From Methylocystaceae bacterium (GTDB lineage Bacteria > Pseudomonadota > Alphaproteobacteria > Rhizobiales > Beijerinckiaceae): a stretch of 64,000 nucleotides of DNA. The stretch lies in assembly GCA_009773555.1 (NCBI GenBank), contig WSXZ01000030.1, forward strand, positions 24,761-88,760, read 5' to 3'. The notes under the pieces were generated by a model. It did no database searches. It was not told the DNA's origin and was given only the letters and a program-made list of their open reading frames with translations. Of this stretch, positions 19,693-29,173 are shown piece after piece (the stretch's first letter is position 1; the number at the start of each line of letters is the position of its first letter). A program made the position numbers and the translations under genes.

Positions 19693-21862
19693 GCTCGAAA
19701 CGCTCATGTCCGTCCGCGGCATCAATTTCGCCCGGAGGCCGATATGCGCCGGCAATCGCGTCCACATTGCGGCAAAGCCCGGCGAGGATCGCGCGGGCGC
19801 GGCGCGAATCAAGGAGCGCGTCGATCGATTCTGGCAGTCTGCGGCGCCAGTTCAAGCGTTCGCGATCGGTGCCGGGCAAGTTGATCGCCTGCGTTTCCCC
19901 CGCGAGATCGTCGAGTTGCGCCATGGCGAGCAAGGACGGCGTGCGTGCGATGAAAGCATGGAGCGCCTGAGCCAAGAGATCATCGAAGGCGCCCGACGAA
20001 CGGCGCCCATCATCGATCAGCGACTGCGCGCGAAGCGCTTCGAGGAGCGCGTCCTTTTCCGCGCGGCGCGCGGCGCGGGCGACTTCGGCCGTGTCTGGCG
20101 CAATCAGCCCCAAGGCTTGCTTCTCGGCGATGTCCGCCGCCGCCCACCAGCCTTCGAGCGTCGGCAAATCATGCGTCGAAACGCAGGCCATGGCTTTCTT
20201 GGGGTAGAGCGCCGGCGGCGTGAAGCCCTCTCCCGAACGTTCGAACCATAGAACCCGGTAGCTCAGCACGTCGGCATGGGCGATGCGCTCGTGGAAGCCC
20301 CACGGCGCCGTGCCGAGATCTTCGCCGACGACCACGCATTGGGCGCGTCGGCTTTCGAGCGCAGTTTGCCCCAGCAAGGTCTCGAAGGGATAGCTGAGAT
20401 AGGCGCCGGCCGCAGGCTTTTCGCCGTCCGGAATGACGAAAAGCCGCGCGAGGCCCATGACGTGATCGATGCGCAGCGCGCCCGCATGGCGCATGTTGGC
20501 GCGCAACAGCTCCGCGAAATCGGCGCCGCCGCTTTTCTCCATTTCGATCGGATTTGGCGGCGGCAATCCCCAATTCTGGCCCTCCCGACTGAAGGCGTCG
20601 GGCGGCGCGCCGATCGAGAAGCCGTCCACGAAACTGCCCGCGCGGCTCCAGCTCTCGGCGCCGTCGGGCGCCGCGCCGATGGCGAGGTCGCGGCAGAAGC
20701 CGAGCGACAGACCGGCGGCGCGCGCATCCTGCGCCGCATGTGCAAATTGCGCATCGGCGAGCCATTGCAGAAATTGGTGAAATTGGACGCGCGTCGCATG
20801 TTCGCGCGCGAAGGCGGTCAGCGCCGCGGCGCGCGCCTCCCGCAGCTCTTGCGGCCACATCCGCCAGCTTTGGCCGTTGCGCGCCTCGCTGACCGCCTCG
20901 AAGACGCAGAAACGCGCGAGCGCCGTCCCGCCTTGGTCAATGAAGCGCTGGAACGATGCGGCGGGCGCGGCGTTCGGCTGGCGGCGCGAGAGATCAAGGA
21001 AGACGGCGAAGGCGCGTTCGAGCGCCGCCACCTTCAGCGCATGAACGCCGGGATAGTCGACATCCGCGGCGACGCTGAGAGCCGCCGCGATCTTCTCGTC
21101 GACATCCATCGGCGCGCCGAGCGTGCGCTGCAATTCAGCGACATCGATATAGAGCGGATCGAGGAAGCGCCGGTCGGACGGATAATACGGACTGACGCGC
21201 GTGCGATCTTGCGCAAACAGGGCGTGCAGCGGATTGATCGCGATGAGCGCGGCGCCGGCTTTGGCGCCAGCGCGCGCGAGTTCCGCGAGCGTCGAGAAGT
21301 CGCCGATCCCCTGATCGCCGTCGCGGCGAACGGAATAGAGCTGCGCCGACAGGCCGAATGCGCGGGCCGCGTCGTGAGGCAGATAACAGCCCGGCGGCGC
21401 GACGGTGAGCGCGCAGGCTTCGCCGCCCTCGAGCGAAAGATGGTGGCGTCCGGCGGGCATCGGCGGCAGTCGCGCCTCGACGCCCTCGCAGCGCCGGCCA
21501 TCCAATCCGCGCCAGTTGACCGGCGCGGCGTTCTCCGCGCGCAGCGCGACGCGCGAACAGCTTCCGTCTTCCTGCGTGACGACGATCCAGCTCGGCGTGC
21601 GTCCGTTGCGCGCGGCGAGCCTAAGCGCGAAGGACTCGCCCTCCTGCGCCGAAAGGCTCGCCGGCAACGTGCGTCTGTCGCGGAAGTCTGAAAGACGCGC
21701 GAGACTCTCGCGGGCCTCATCGAGCGTTCCGGCCGGAAAGCCGAGCTGCGCCAGCAGTGCGCAGACCGTCTCGCGCGGGACGTCGTGCAGCGCGCCTTCC
21801 ACATCTCGCCATTGTCGTTCAACGCCGGTCGCCTCGGCGAGACGCGAGAGAATCTCTTCCGA
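19682..21862 (-). CDS. malQ: 4-alpha-glucanotransferase MalQ, fused in frame to the end of glgX
   Basis: The MalQ-like part, about 726 residues from EEILSRLAEATG to the stop, matches GH77 amylomaltase: the GIGDF region after an N-terminal domain, DHVMGLARLF and VVGEDLGT (catalytic aspartate/glutamate regions). It transfers maltodextrin segments and works with glycogen debranching products. There is no ATG, GTG or TTG and no stop at the natural border: the glgX C-terminal frame runs straight in through VEERASEEIL. Either this is a real GlgX-MalQ fusion or a short deletion removed the glgX stop and malQ start. It sits between glgX and envC. Confidence 0.82.
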   Translation of the reverse strand, partial: SEEILSRLAEATGVERQWRDVEGALHDVPRETVCALLAQLGFPAGTLDEARESLARLSDFRDRRTLPASLSAQEGESFALRLAARNGRTPSWIVVTQEDGSCSRVALRAENAAPVNWRGLDGRRCEGVEARLPPMPAGRHHLSLEGGEACALTVAPPGCYLPHDAARAFGLSAQLYSVRRDGDQGIGDFSTLAELARAGAKAGAALIAINPLHALFAQDRTRVSPYYPSDRRFLDPLYIDVAELQRTLGAPMDVDEKIAAALSVAADVDYPGVHALKVAALERAFAVFLDLSRRQPNAAPAASFQRFIDQGGTALARFCVFEAVSEARNGQSWRMWPQELREARAAALTAFAREHATRVQFHQFLQWLADAQFAHAAQDARAAGLSLGFCRDLAIGAAPDGAESWSRAGSFVDGFSIGAPPDAFSREGQNWGLPPPNPIEMEKSGGADFAELLRANMRHAGALRIDHVMGLARLFVIPDGEKPAAGAYLSYPFETLLGQTALESRRAQCVVVGEDLGTAPWGFHERIAHADVLSYRVLWFERSGEGFTPPALYPKKAMACVSTHDLPTLEGWWAAADIAEKQALGLIAPDTAEVARAARRAEKDALLEALRAQSLIDDGRRSSGAFDDLLAQALHAFIARTPSLLAMAQLDDLAGETQAINLPGTDRERLNWRRRLPESIDALLDSRRARAILAGLCRNVDAIAGAYRPPGEIDAADGHERFEHGG

Positions 21863-21864
21863 AG

Positions 21865-23841
21865 CCCTTTCCTCGACGAGAAGCGCTACGGAGCGCGGCG
21901 CGACGGAAATGCTTCCTTCAATGTCTTCGTCCGCGCCGTCCTTCGCCGAATTGAACGCCAATTTCCAGCCGTGATTGTCGCGAGGGGGCGGCGGGCGCAC
22001 GATAATCTCGTCGGCGCCGCGATGCAGAACGACGATGACGCGATCGCCTTCGGCATAAAGCGCGACGACAAGCGTTTGCGCCTCGCCGTCGCGCCAGTCG
22101 TCTTCGCGCATCGGCGCGCCGTCAGGACGTGCGGCGCGCCGTCGAGAAAGCGATCCTCGCGCAAGGCTGCATGTCGCTTGCGCAGCGCGATGAGCTTCGA
22201 CGTCGTCGCGAACAGTTCTTCGTCGGCGCGCGCCCAATCGATCCATGAAAGGGCGTTGTCCTGCGCATAGGCGTTATTATTGCCGGACTGCGTCTTACCC
22301 AACTCCGCGCCCATCGCCAGCATCGGCGTTCCGCGAGAGAAAAGCAGCGTGGCGAGCAGATTGCGCGCATCCCGAGCGCGCGCCGCATGGATCGCGGCGT
22401 CTGCGCTCTCGCCTTCGGCGCCATTGTTCCAGGAAAGATTGTGGTCGGCGCCGTCGCGGTTCTCTTCGCCGTTCGCTTCATTGTGCTTATGCGCGTAGGA
22501 GACAAGATCGCGCAAAGTAAAGCCGTCATGCGCCGTAATGAAATTGACGCTGCGGGATGGGCGCCTGCGCGCAAACACGTCCTGCGAGCCGGCGAATCGC
22601 GTTGCGAGTTCGGCGACGCCGCAGGAGTCTCCGCGCCAGAAGCCCCGCGCGCCGTCGCGATAGCGATCGTTCCATTCGGCGAAAGGCTCGGGAAAGTCGC
22701 CGAGCCGATAGCCGCCTGGGCCCATGTCCCAGGGTTCGGCGATAAGCTTCAAGTCCCGCAACACCGGGTCTTGCAGGATCGCGGAAAGAAATGGCGCGTC
22801 GCGATCGTATCCCGAGGAACGACGCGCGAGCGTCGTCGCCAGATCGAAGCGAAAGCCGTCGACGCCGCCATAGAGCGCCCAGGCGCGCAGCGCATCCATG
22901 ATGAGCCGCACGACAGGCGCAAGCGTGCAGTCGAGAACATTGCCGCAGGCCGAGTCGTTGACGTAACGCGCGCGGTCGTCGGCGAGCCGATAATAGCTGG
23001 CGTTGTCGAGTCCCCGGAACGAGACGGTCGGGCCGAATTCGTCGCTCTCGCCGGTATGGTTGAACACGACGTCAAGAATGACTTCGAGCCCGGCGTCGTG
23101 GAGCCTGGCGACGGCTTCGCGAACTTCACGCCAGCCGCCCGGCGCAAGCCGCGGGTCGGGCGCCATCATGGCGATGGGATTGTAGCCCCAGTAATTGGAA
23201 AGGCCGAGCGGCGGCAAATGGCGCTCGTCGATCCACGCCGCGCAAGGCAAAAGCTCCAGCGTCGTGACGCCGAGTCGCGTCAGATGCGCGATCGCAGCGT
23301 CATGCGCGAGACCGGCGAAGGTCCCGCGCAGATGTTGCGGAATGTCGGGGTGGGTGGCGGTGAAACCCTTGACGTGAAGCTCGTAGATGAGCGTATCGCG
23401 CCAGGGATGCTTTGGCCGCAGCGACTCCGCAGGGACGGACTTCGTGACAATCGCTTTCGGCACACGCGCGGCGCTGTCGGCGCGCGCCGTCTCGCCATAG
23501 GCGAATAGGGACGGATGAAGGAAGAAGGCGCGGTCGAGCGCGAGCGCGTAAGGGTCGACGAGCAGTTTGGCCGGATTGAAGCGATGGCCCGCCTCCGGCG
23601 CATCGGGTCCATAGGCGCGAAAGCCATAGCGCTGGCCTTCTTTGAGGCCCTCGAGATAACCATGAAAAATGTCGCCGCTGCGCGCCGGCAATTTGATCCG
23701 GGCGATCTCTTGATCAGCGTCATTGAAGAGACAAAGCTCGATCGCCTCGGCGTGAGCGGAAAACACCGCGACATTGGCGCCGCGCTCATCCGGCGTGACG
23801 CCGAGCGGCTCCGGCGCGCCATCGGTGAGATGGCCGATCAT
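21865..23841 (-). pseudogene. glgX: Glycogen debranching enzyme GlgX, frame broken near the C-terminus
   Basis: GlgX (GH13) removes maltotetraose-size branches left by glycogen phosphorylase. The N-terminal CBM48 region and the catalytic regions DVVFNHTGE, GFRFDLATT and FITAHDGFTLRDLVSY are intact to about residue 572 (base ~22125). There the frame shifts. The last ~88 residues (from PDGAPMREDDWRDGE) continue in another frame and then run into MalQ. About 10-12 residues usually found between these blocks are missing. The break lies beside two direct copies of a 12-base sequence (22112-22123 and 22132-22143). The required loss is congruent to 1 mod 3. Confidence 0.83.
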
Positions 23842-23863
23842 GTGGCGCGGCTCCTGCCCGGTT

Positions 23864-23895
23864 CGTCATGCCCGCGCTTGTCGCGGGCATCCACG
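23864..23895. repeat. Short palindromic repeat (family A)
   Basis: This unit begins CGTCATGCCC and ends GGGCATCCACG, in the gap between glgX and glgA. It faces the unit at 23960-23991, as in the two other paired loci. Confidence 0.75.
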
Positions 23896-23959
23896 CGGTC
23901 CGATCGGGCGATATCATTGGAGGCTTTTCGCAAACTTGCATCATTGCGCCAGATGAAGG

Positions 23960-23991
23960 CGTGGATGGCCGGCACAAGGCCGGCCATGACG
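23960..23991. repeat. Short palindromic repeat (family A)
   Basis: This is the reverse-orientation partner of 23864-23895, ending GGCCATGACG. It lies about 17 bases past the glgA stop. Confidence 0.75.
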
Positions 23992-24007
23992 GCGAATTTG
24001 CGAGCAG

Positions 24008-25465
24008 TCATCCAAGGTTCGCGGCGACCGCGTCCCGAAAAAGCCTTGCGTAGCGTCGCGCCGGATTGCGCCAGGAGACATCCGTTTTCATGCCGTTGAC
24101 CTGAATCTTGCGCCACGTCTCGGCGTCCTCGAACAAACGCTCGGCGTCGCGCAGCGTGAGGGCGAGCGCATCGGCGGTCGTCGGCGAGAATTGCAGGCCG
24201 GTCGCGACGTCCGCATGCAGCGCCATCTCATTGGCGTCGACGATCGTATCTTTCAGCCCGCCGACGCGCGAAACGATCGGCACGGCGCCATAACGCAGCG
24301 CATAAAGCTGCGTCAGTCCGCATGGCTCGAAGCGCGACGGAACGAGGAAGGCGTCGGCGCCCGCCTGGATCATATGCGCAAGCTCTTCGCTATAGCCGAT
24401 ATGAACGCCGACTCGGCCGGGATGCGCGGCCTCCGCGGCCGCAAATCCTTCTTCAAGCGTCTTGTCGCCAGCGCCGAGCAACGCAAGTTGCGCGCGTCCG
24501 CGCATCAGCTGCGGCGAAACGTCGAGCAGCAGGTCGAGCCCCTTCTGCCAGGACAGCCGGCTGACGACGCCGATAAGAAAGGCGTCGGGATCGACGCGCA
24601 GTCGCAGACGTTTCTGCAAAGCCGCCTTGTTCCTGGCGCGCGACGGCAGGCTCCAATGATCATAGCGCGTTCCAAGATGCGCGTCCGTCGCCGGATCCCA
24701 CGTCTCTTCATCGACGCCGTTCAATATGCCGCTCACGCGATCCGCGCGCGCGCGCAACAATCCCTCGAGGCCCATGCCGAATTCCGGCGTCTCGATCTCG
24801 CGCGCATAGCTTGGCGAGACAGTTGTGATGCGGTCGGCGAGCTGCAGGCCAGCCTTCAGGAAACCGATCGCGCCGTAATATTCGACGCCGTCGATATCGA
24901 AGGCGCGCGGCGGCAGGCGCAACGGCTCCAGCATTTCCTTGGGAAATTGCCCCTGGAAGGCGATGTTGTGGATGCTGACGATCGTCGCCGGGCGCGGCCG
25001 CTCCGCATAATGCATATAGGCCGGCGCGAGCGCCGCCTGCCAGTCATGCGCATGCACGACGTCGGGCGTAAATCCATCGAGCGCGCCGAGCCCGATCTGC
25101 GCGCCGGCCCAGGCGAGCGCGGCGAAGCGGAAGGCGTTGTCGGGGTAATCCGCGCCGTCCGGCCCGGTATAGAGCCCGCCTTCGCGCGCATAAAGATGCG
25201 GCGCGATGAGCGCATAGATCGCGAGTCCGTTATGGCGCGCCGCGTGGATCCAGGCCGGACCGCCGAAGAGATCTTCGAACTCAAGAACCGTTTCGCCCGC
25301 GCCCAGCGTGGCGATTACGTCGGGATAGCCGGGGATCAGCGTGCGCAGCTCGATGTTTTCAGCGGCGAGCGCATGCGGCAGCGCGCCGACGACATCGGCG
25401 AGTCCGCCGGTCTTGACGAAGGGCGCCATCTCCGAAGCGATGGCGAGCGCGCGCAGCGAACTCAT
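24008..25465 (-). CDS. glgA: Glycogen synthase (ADP-glucose), GT5
   Basis: The 485-residue enzyme extends glycogen chains from ADP-glucose. The ADP-glucose-binding [13 protein letters not shown] motif is near the N-terminus, and the second Rossmann domain carries [14 protein letters not shown] and [18 protein letters not shown]. The ATG at 25465 overlaps the glgC stop by four bases (ATGA), implying coupled translation of ADP-glucose synthesis and use. Length matches E. coli GlgA (477). Two facing palindromic repeats separate it from glgX. Confidence 0.96.
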   Translation of the reverse strand: MSSLRALAIASEMAPFVKTGGLADVVGALPHALAAENIELRTLIPGYPDVIATLGAGETVLEFEDLFGGPAWIHAARHNGLAIYALIAPHLYAREGGLYTGPDGADYPDNAFRFAALAWAGAQIGLGALDGFTPDVVHAHDWQAALAPAYMHYAERPRPATIVSIHNIAFQGQFPKEMLEPLRLPPRAFDIDGVEYYGAIGFLKAGLQLADRITTVSPSYAREIETPEFGMGLEGLLRARADRVSGILNGVDEETWDPATDAHLGTRYDHWSLPSRARNKAALQKRLRLRVDPDAFLIGVVSRLSWQKGLDLLLDVSPQLMRGRAQLALLGAGDKTLEEGFAAAEAAHPGRVGVHIGYSEELAHMIQAGADAFLVPSRFEPCGLTQLYALRYGAVPIVSRVGGLKDTIVDANEMALHADVATGLQFSPTTADALALTLRDAERLFEDAETWRKIQVNGMKTDVSWRNPARRYARLFRDAVAANLG

Positions 25466-26724
25466 ACGCCGAGCCTGTCGATCATCGGCTGGGTGATGAG
25501 ACAGATCCCGCTCTCGGTGCGGCGGAAACGCGCGGCGTCGAACTCCGGGTCCTCCCCGACGATAAGGCCCTGCGGGATCTGCACGCCGCGGTCGACGACG
25601 ACGTTGGTGAGCCGCGCCGAGCGGCCGACGTCGACATAGGGCAGGACGACGGCGTTCTCGACGGTCGCGTAGGAATTCACGCGCACGCCGGTAAAGAGCA
25701 GCGTTCGGCGCAGCGTCGAGCCGGAGACGATACAGCCGCCCGAGACGAGCGAGGACAGCGCCTGTCCGCGCCGTCCGACCTGATCGTGCACGAATTTCGC
25801 TGGCGGGGTGATTTCGGCATATGTCCAGATCGGCCAGTTGCGATCGTAAAGATCGAGCTGCGGCGTGAAGTCGGTGAGATCGATATTGGCCGCCCAATAG
25901 GCGTCCACCGTGCCGACGTCGCGCCAATAGGCGTTGGGTTCGCTCGCCGCGCGCACGCAGGAGCGCTCGAAATGATGCGCGACGGCTTTGCCATGCGAGA
26001 CGATGTAGGGGATCAAATCCTTGCCGAAGTCATGCGTCGAGAGCGTCTCAGCGGCGTCGCGGCGCAATTGCTCGTAGAGAAACTTCGCCTCGAAAACATA
26101 GATGCCCATGCTGACGAGCGCGCGGTCCGGATGTCTCGGCATCGCCGGCGGATCGCGCGGCTTTTCGATGAAGGAGATGATGCGGTCGTTTTCGTCGACA
26201 TGCATGACGCCAAAGCCGGACGCCTCTGCGCGCAGCACCTCGAAACAGCCGATCGTCACGTCGGCGCCGGAATCCACATGCTGCTGCAGCATGGGCTCAT
26301 AGTCCATCTTGTAGACGTGATCGCCCGCGAGCAGCACGATATATTTCGGATCATAGCTCTCGACGATGTCGAGGTTCTGATAGACGGCGTCCGCCGTGCC
26401 GAGATACCAGTGGTCTTCAGACACGCGCTGGCTCGCCGGCAGAATATCGAAGCTCTCGTTGCGTTCGGTGCGAAAGAAGCTCCAGCCGCGCTGCAAATGG
26501 CGGATGAGGCTGTGCGCCTTGTATTGCGTCGCGACGCAGATGCGCCTGATGCCGGAATTCAGCGCATTGGAGAGCGCGAAGTCGATGATGCGCGACTTGC
26601 CCCCGAAATAAACCGCGGGCTTGGCGCGCCGGTCGGTCAATTCCATTAGCCGCGCGCCGCGGCCGCCGGCAAGGACATAGGCCATGGCGTGGCGCGCGAG
26701 GGGCGGATTTTCAAAGGCCGACAT
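25462..26724 (-). CDS. glgC: Glucose-1-phosphate adenylyltransferase (ADP-glucose pyrophosphorylase)
   Basis: The 420-residue protein makes ADP-glucose from glucose-1-phosphate and ATP, the committed step of glycogen synthesis. The N-terminal nucleotide-binding motif [11 protein letters not shown] and substrate motifs such as FIEKP are present, followed by a left-handed beta-helix C-terminal domain. Length and motifs are those of the allosteric bacterial enzyme. It overlaps glgA by four bases. The 177-base gap upstream, towards glgB, contains a palindromic repeat. Confidence 0.96.
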   Translation of the reverse strand: MSAFENPPLARHAMAYVLAGGRGARLMELTDRRAKPAVYFGGKSRIIDFALSNALNSGIRRICVATQYKAHSLIRHLQRGWSFFRTERNESFDILPASQRVSEDHWYLGTADAVYQNLDIVESYDPKYIVLLAGDHVYKMDYEPMLQQHVDSGADVTIGCFEVLRAEASGFGVMHVDENDRIISFIEKPRDPPAMPRHPDRALVSMGIYVFEAKFLYEQLRRDAAETLSTHDFGKDLIPYIVSHGKAVAHHFERSCVRAASEPNAYWRDVGTVDAYWAANIDLTDFTPQLDLYDRNWPIWTYAEITPPAKFVHDQVGRRGQALSSLVSGGCIVSGSTLRRTLLFTGVRVNSYATVENAVVLPYVDVGRSARLTNVVVDRGVQIPQGLIVGEDPEFDAARFRRTESGICLITQPMIDRLGV

Positions 26725-26780
26725 CGCCAGTTCCCATCAGATCGATGACGTGGTGATCGCGCGAATGGGGCGCCTTCGCG

Positions 26781-26843
26781 CTCATGCTGAGGAGCCTGCG
26801 CAGCAGGCGTCTCGAAGCCCTTTCGGGCCTCCTCAGGATGAGG
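26781..26843. repeat. Palindromic repeat (family B) between glgB and glgC
   Basis: CTCATGCTGAGGAG at one end pairs imperfectly with CTCCTCAGGATGAG at the other, with inner hairpins (CCTGCGCAGCAGG; GCCCTTTCGGGC). The GTCTCGAAG core is shared with the element at 10230-10310. Confidence 0.7.
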
Positions 26844-26901
26844 AAATCTTTGCCCCGATCACTTGAAGCGGACATCTTCATCGCCCTGCTCGATTCGATC
26901 T

Positions 26902-29066
26902 TCATTCTAATTCATCGCTTTCGAATGCGAAGAAGAGAGTCGACAGCGGCGGCAGAAGAATCTCGGCGCTCGCGGGAAAGTCGCGGAACCCTTCGGCGCG
27001 CGCATGAATGGCGCCGAGATTGCCGAGTCCAGAGCCGCCATAGACCGCAGCGTCCGAATTGACGAGTTCACGCCAGCGTCCTGCTCTCGGCAAGCCGAGC
27101 CGATAGGCGCTGCGCGTCACCGGCGTGAAATTCGATATGACGGCGATCGCGCGGGAACGATCCGCGCCAAAACGCGCGAAGGCGAATACCGAACTCTCCG
27201 CGTCGTCCGCGACGATCCACTGGAAGCCTTCGGCCTCGCAGTCGCGCGCACCTGAAGTCCGCGATGCGGGGGAAAATCCAGTAACCACCAGTCGAGGCTG
27301 CTCGCGAAATTCCACTCGCCTGTCTGGCCGAATTCCTGACCCATGAACAGGAGCTTCTTGCCGGGATGGCCCCACATGAATCCGTAATAGGCGCGCGCTG
27401 TCGCGAAGCGGCGCCATTCGTCGCCGGGAATTTTGCCGATGACCGAACCCTTGCCGTGCACGACCTCGTCATGAGAGATCGGCAACACGAAGTTTTCGGT
27501 GAAGGCGTAGAGCAGACCGAAGGTCAGCTCGCTATGGCGCCATTTGCGATGGACGGGCTCGGACGAAAGATAGCGCAGCGAATCGTTCATCCACCCCATG
27601 TTCCATTTGAAGCCAAAGCCGAGTCCGCCCGCATATGTCGGCCGCGTCACGCCGCCCCAGGCGGTGGATTCTTCGGCGATCGTCACGACGCCGGGATAAA
27701 GCGCATAGACGCGTTCATTGAACCTTTGAAGAAAGGCGACCGCGTCGCGATTGTCGTTTGAGCCGTCGGGATTGGGCGACCATTCGCCTGGCTTTCGCGA
27801 ATAATCGAGATAGAGCATGGAGGCGACGGCGTCGACGCGCAGCCCGTCGACGTGGAAGCGGTCGAGCCAATAGAGCGCGCTGGCGATGAGGAAATTCGCC
27901 ACTTCGCGCCGCCCATAATCATAGATCGCGGTATTCCAGTCGGGATGAAAACCGCGCTTGGGATCGGAATGCTCATAGAGCGGCCCCCCGTCGAATTGCG
28001 CGAGGCCATGTTCGTCGGTGGGAAAATGCGCCGGAACCCAGTCGAGAATAACGCTGAGGCCCGCCTGATGCGCGCGATCGACGAAACGGCGAAAGCCATA
28101 GGAGTCGCCGTGCCGCCGCGTCGGCGCAAAGAGCCCGATCGGTTGATAGCCCCAGGAGGCGTCGAGCGGATGCTCATTGATCGGCATCAGCTCGATATGG
28201 GTGAAGCCGAGATCGGCGACATAGGGCACGAGCTGATCGGCGAGTTCGTCATAGGTGAGAAAGCGCCCATCCTCGCCGCGCCGCCACGACGGTAGATGCA
28301 CTTCGTAGACCGACATAGGCGAACGTCGCGGGTCAACTTCGGCGCGCGCGCGCATGTGACTCTCATCGCCCCATGGATAGGGCGCGTTCGACGCGACGAC
28401 GGACGCCGTCGAGGGGCGCAGCTCCGCCTCGAAGCCGAGCGGGTCGGCTTTGAGCGGCAGAAGCTCGCCATGCCGCCCGATGATTTCATATTTGTAATTC
28501 GCGCCCGCCCCAACGCCGGGAATGAAGATCTCCCAGACGCCGCTGTCGATCCGCTTGCGCATCTGCGCGCGGCGCCCGTCCCACTGGTTGAAGTCGCCGA
28601 CGACGGAGACGCGTCTGGCGTTTGGCGCCCAGACGGCGAAATGCGTTCCGTCGACGCCCTCATGCGTCAGCACATGCGCGCCGAGCTTTTCGTAGAGCTT
28701 TTGATGCGCGCCTTCGACGAGAAGATGGTCGTCCGTCGAGCCGAGCACGGGCGAAAAGGAATAAGGGTCGGCGAACTCCCATCGCGCGGCGTCGTTCGAG
28801 GCGCGCAGGCGATACGGCGCGCGCGCCTTCAGCGGCGTCACCCCTTCGAAGAAGCCGTCGGCGCGAACGCGACCCAGCGGCGCGATCGTGGCGCCGTCCG
28901 GCGCAATCGCCTCCACGCGCGTCGCGCCTGGAACGAACGCGCGAATGACGTAGCCTGCGGGCGTTTCATGCAGGCCGAGCACGGCGAACGGGTCGCCATG
29001 ACGCGCGCCGAGGATGGCGTCGATGTCGTCCGCGGAAGCGCGCCAGTCGGCTTTTGTCACTCTCAC
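26902..29066 (-). pseudogene. glgB: 1,4-alpha-glucan branching enzyme GlgB, frame broken in the last quarter
   Basis: GlgB (GH13) adds alpha-1,6 branches to glycogen. An N-terminal branching-enzyme domain, a CBM48 and the catalytic barrel are intact, with [27 protein letters not shown] and SHDEVVHGK. At base ~27243-27252, after [10 protein letters not shown], the frame changes. The C-terminal part resumes as [15 protein letters not shown] and runs to a normal end at 26902. The segment usually found between (about 20 residues before HARD) is missing; the loss must be congruent to 1 mod 3. The start is a GTG. Without recoding, the product would lack the C-terminal domain. Confidence 0.86.
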
Positions 29067-29082
29067 GTCCTTGAAGCCGCAT

Positions 29083-29164
29083 CGTCATTGCGAGGAGCGA
29101 AGCGACGAAGCAATCCAGATATGATCGAACGCCGCTGGATTGCATCGCTTCGCTCGCAATGACG
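29083..29164. repeat. Palindromic repeat (family C) between glgP and glgB
   Basis: CGTCATTGCGAGGAGCGAAG at one end is matched by CTTCGCTCGCAATGACG at the other, with an inner CAATCCAG/CTGGATTG pair. The family is common in Rhizobiales intergenic DNA. It ends just before the glgP stop, so it may shape the glgP-glgB transcript. Confidence 0.75.
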
Positions 29165-29173
29165 CAGTCTTAC

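Noticed and set aside
20276..21691. Long plus-strand open frame inside malQ
   Set aside because: Same reasoning: the minus-strand MalQ motifs are clear and the opposite frame is compositionally non-coding.
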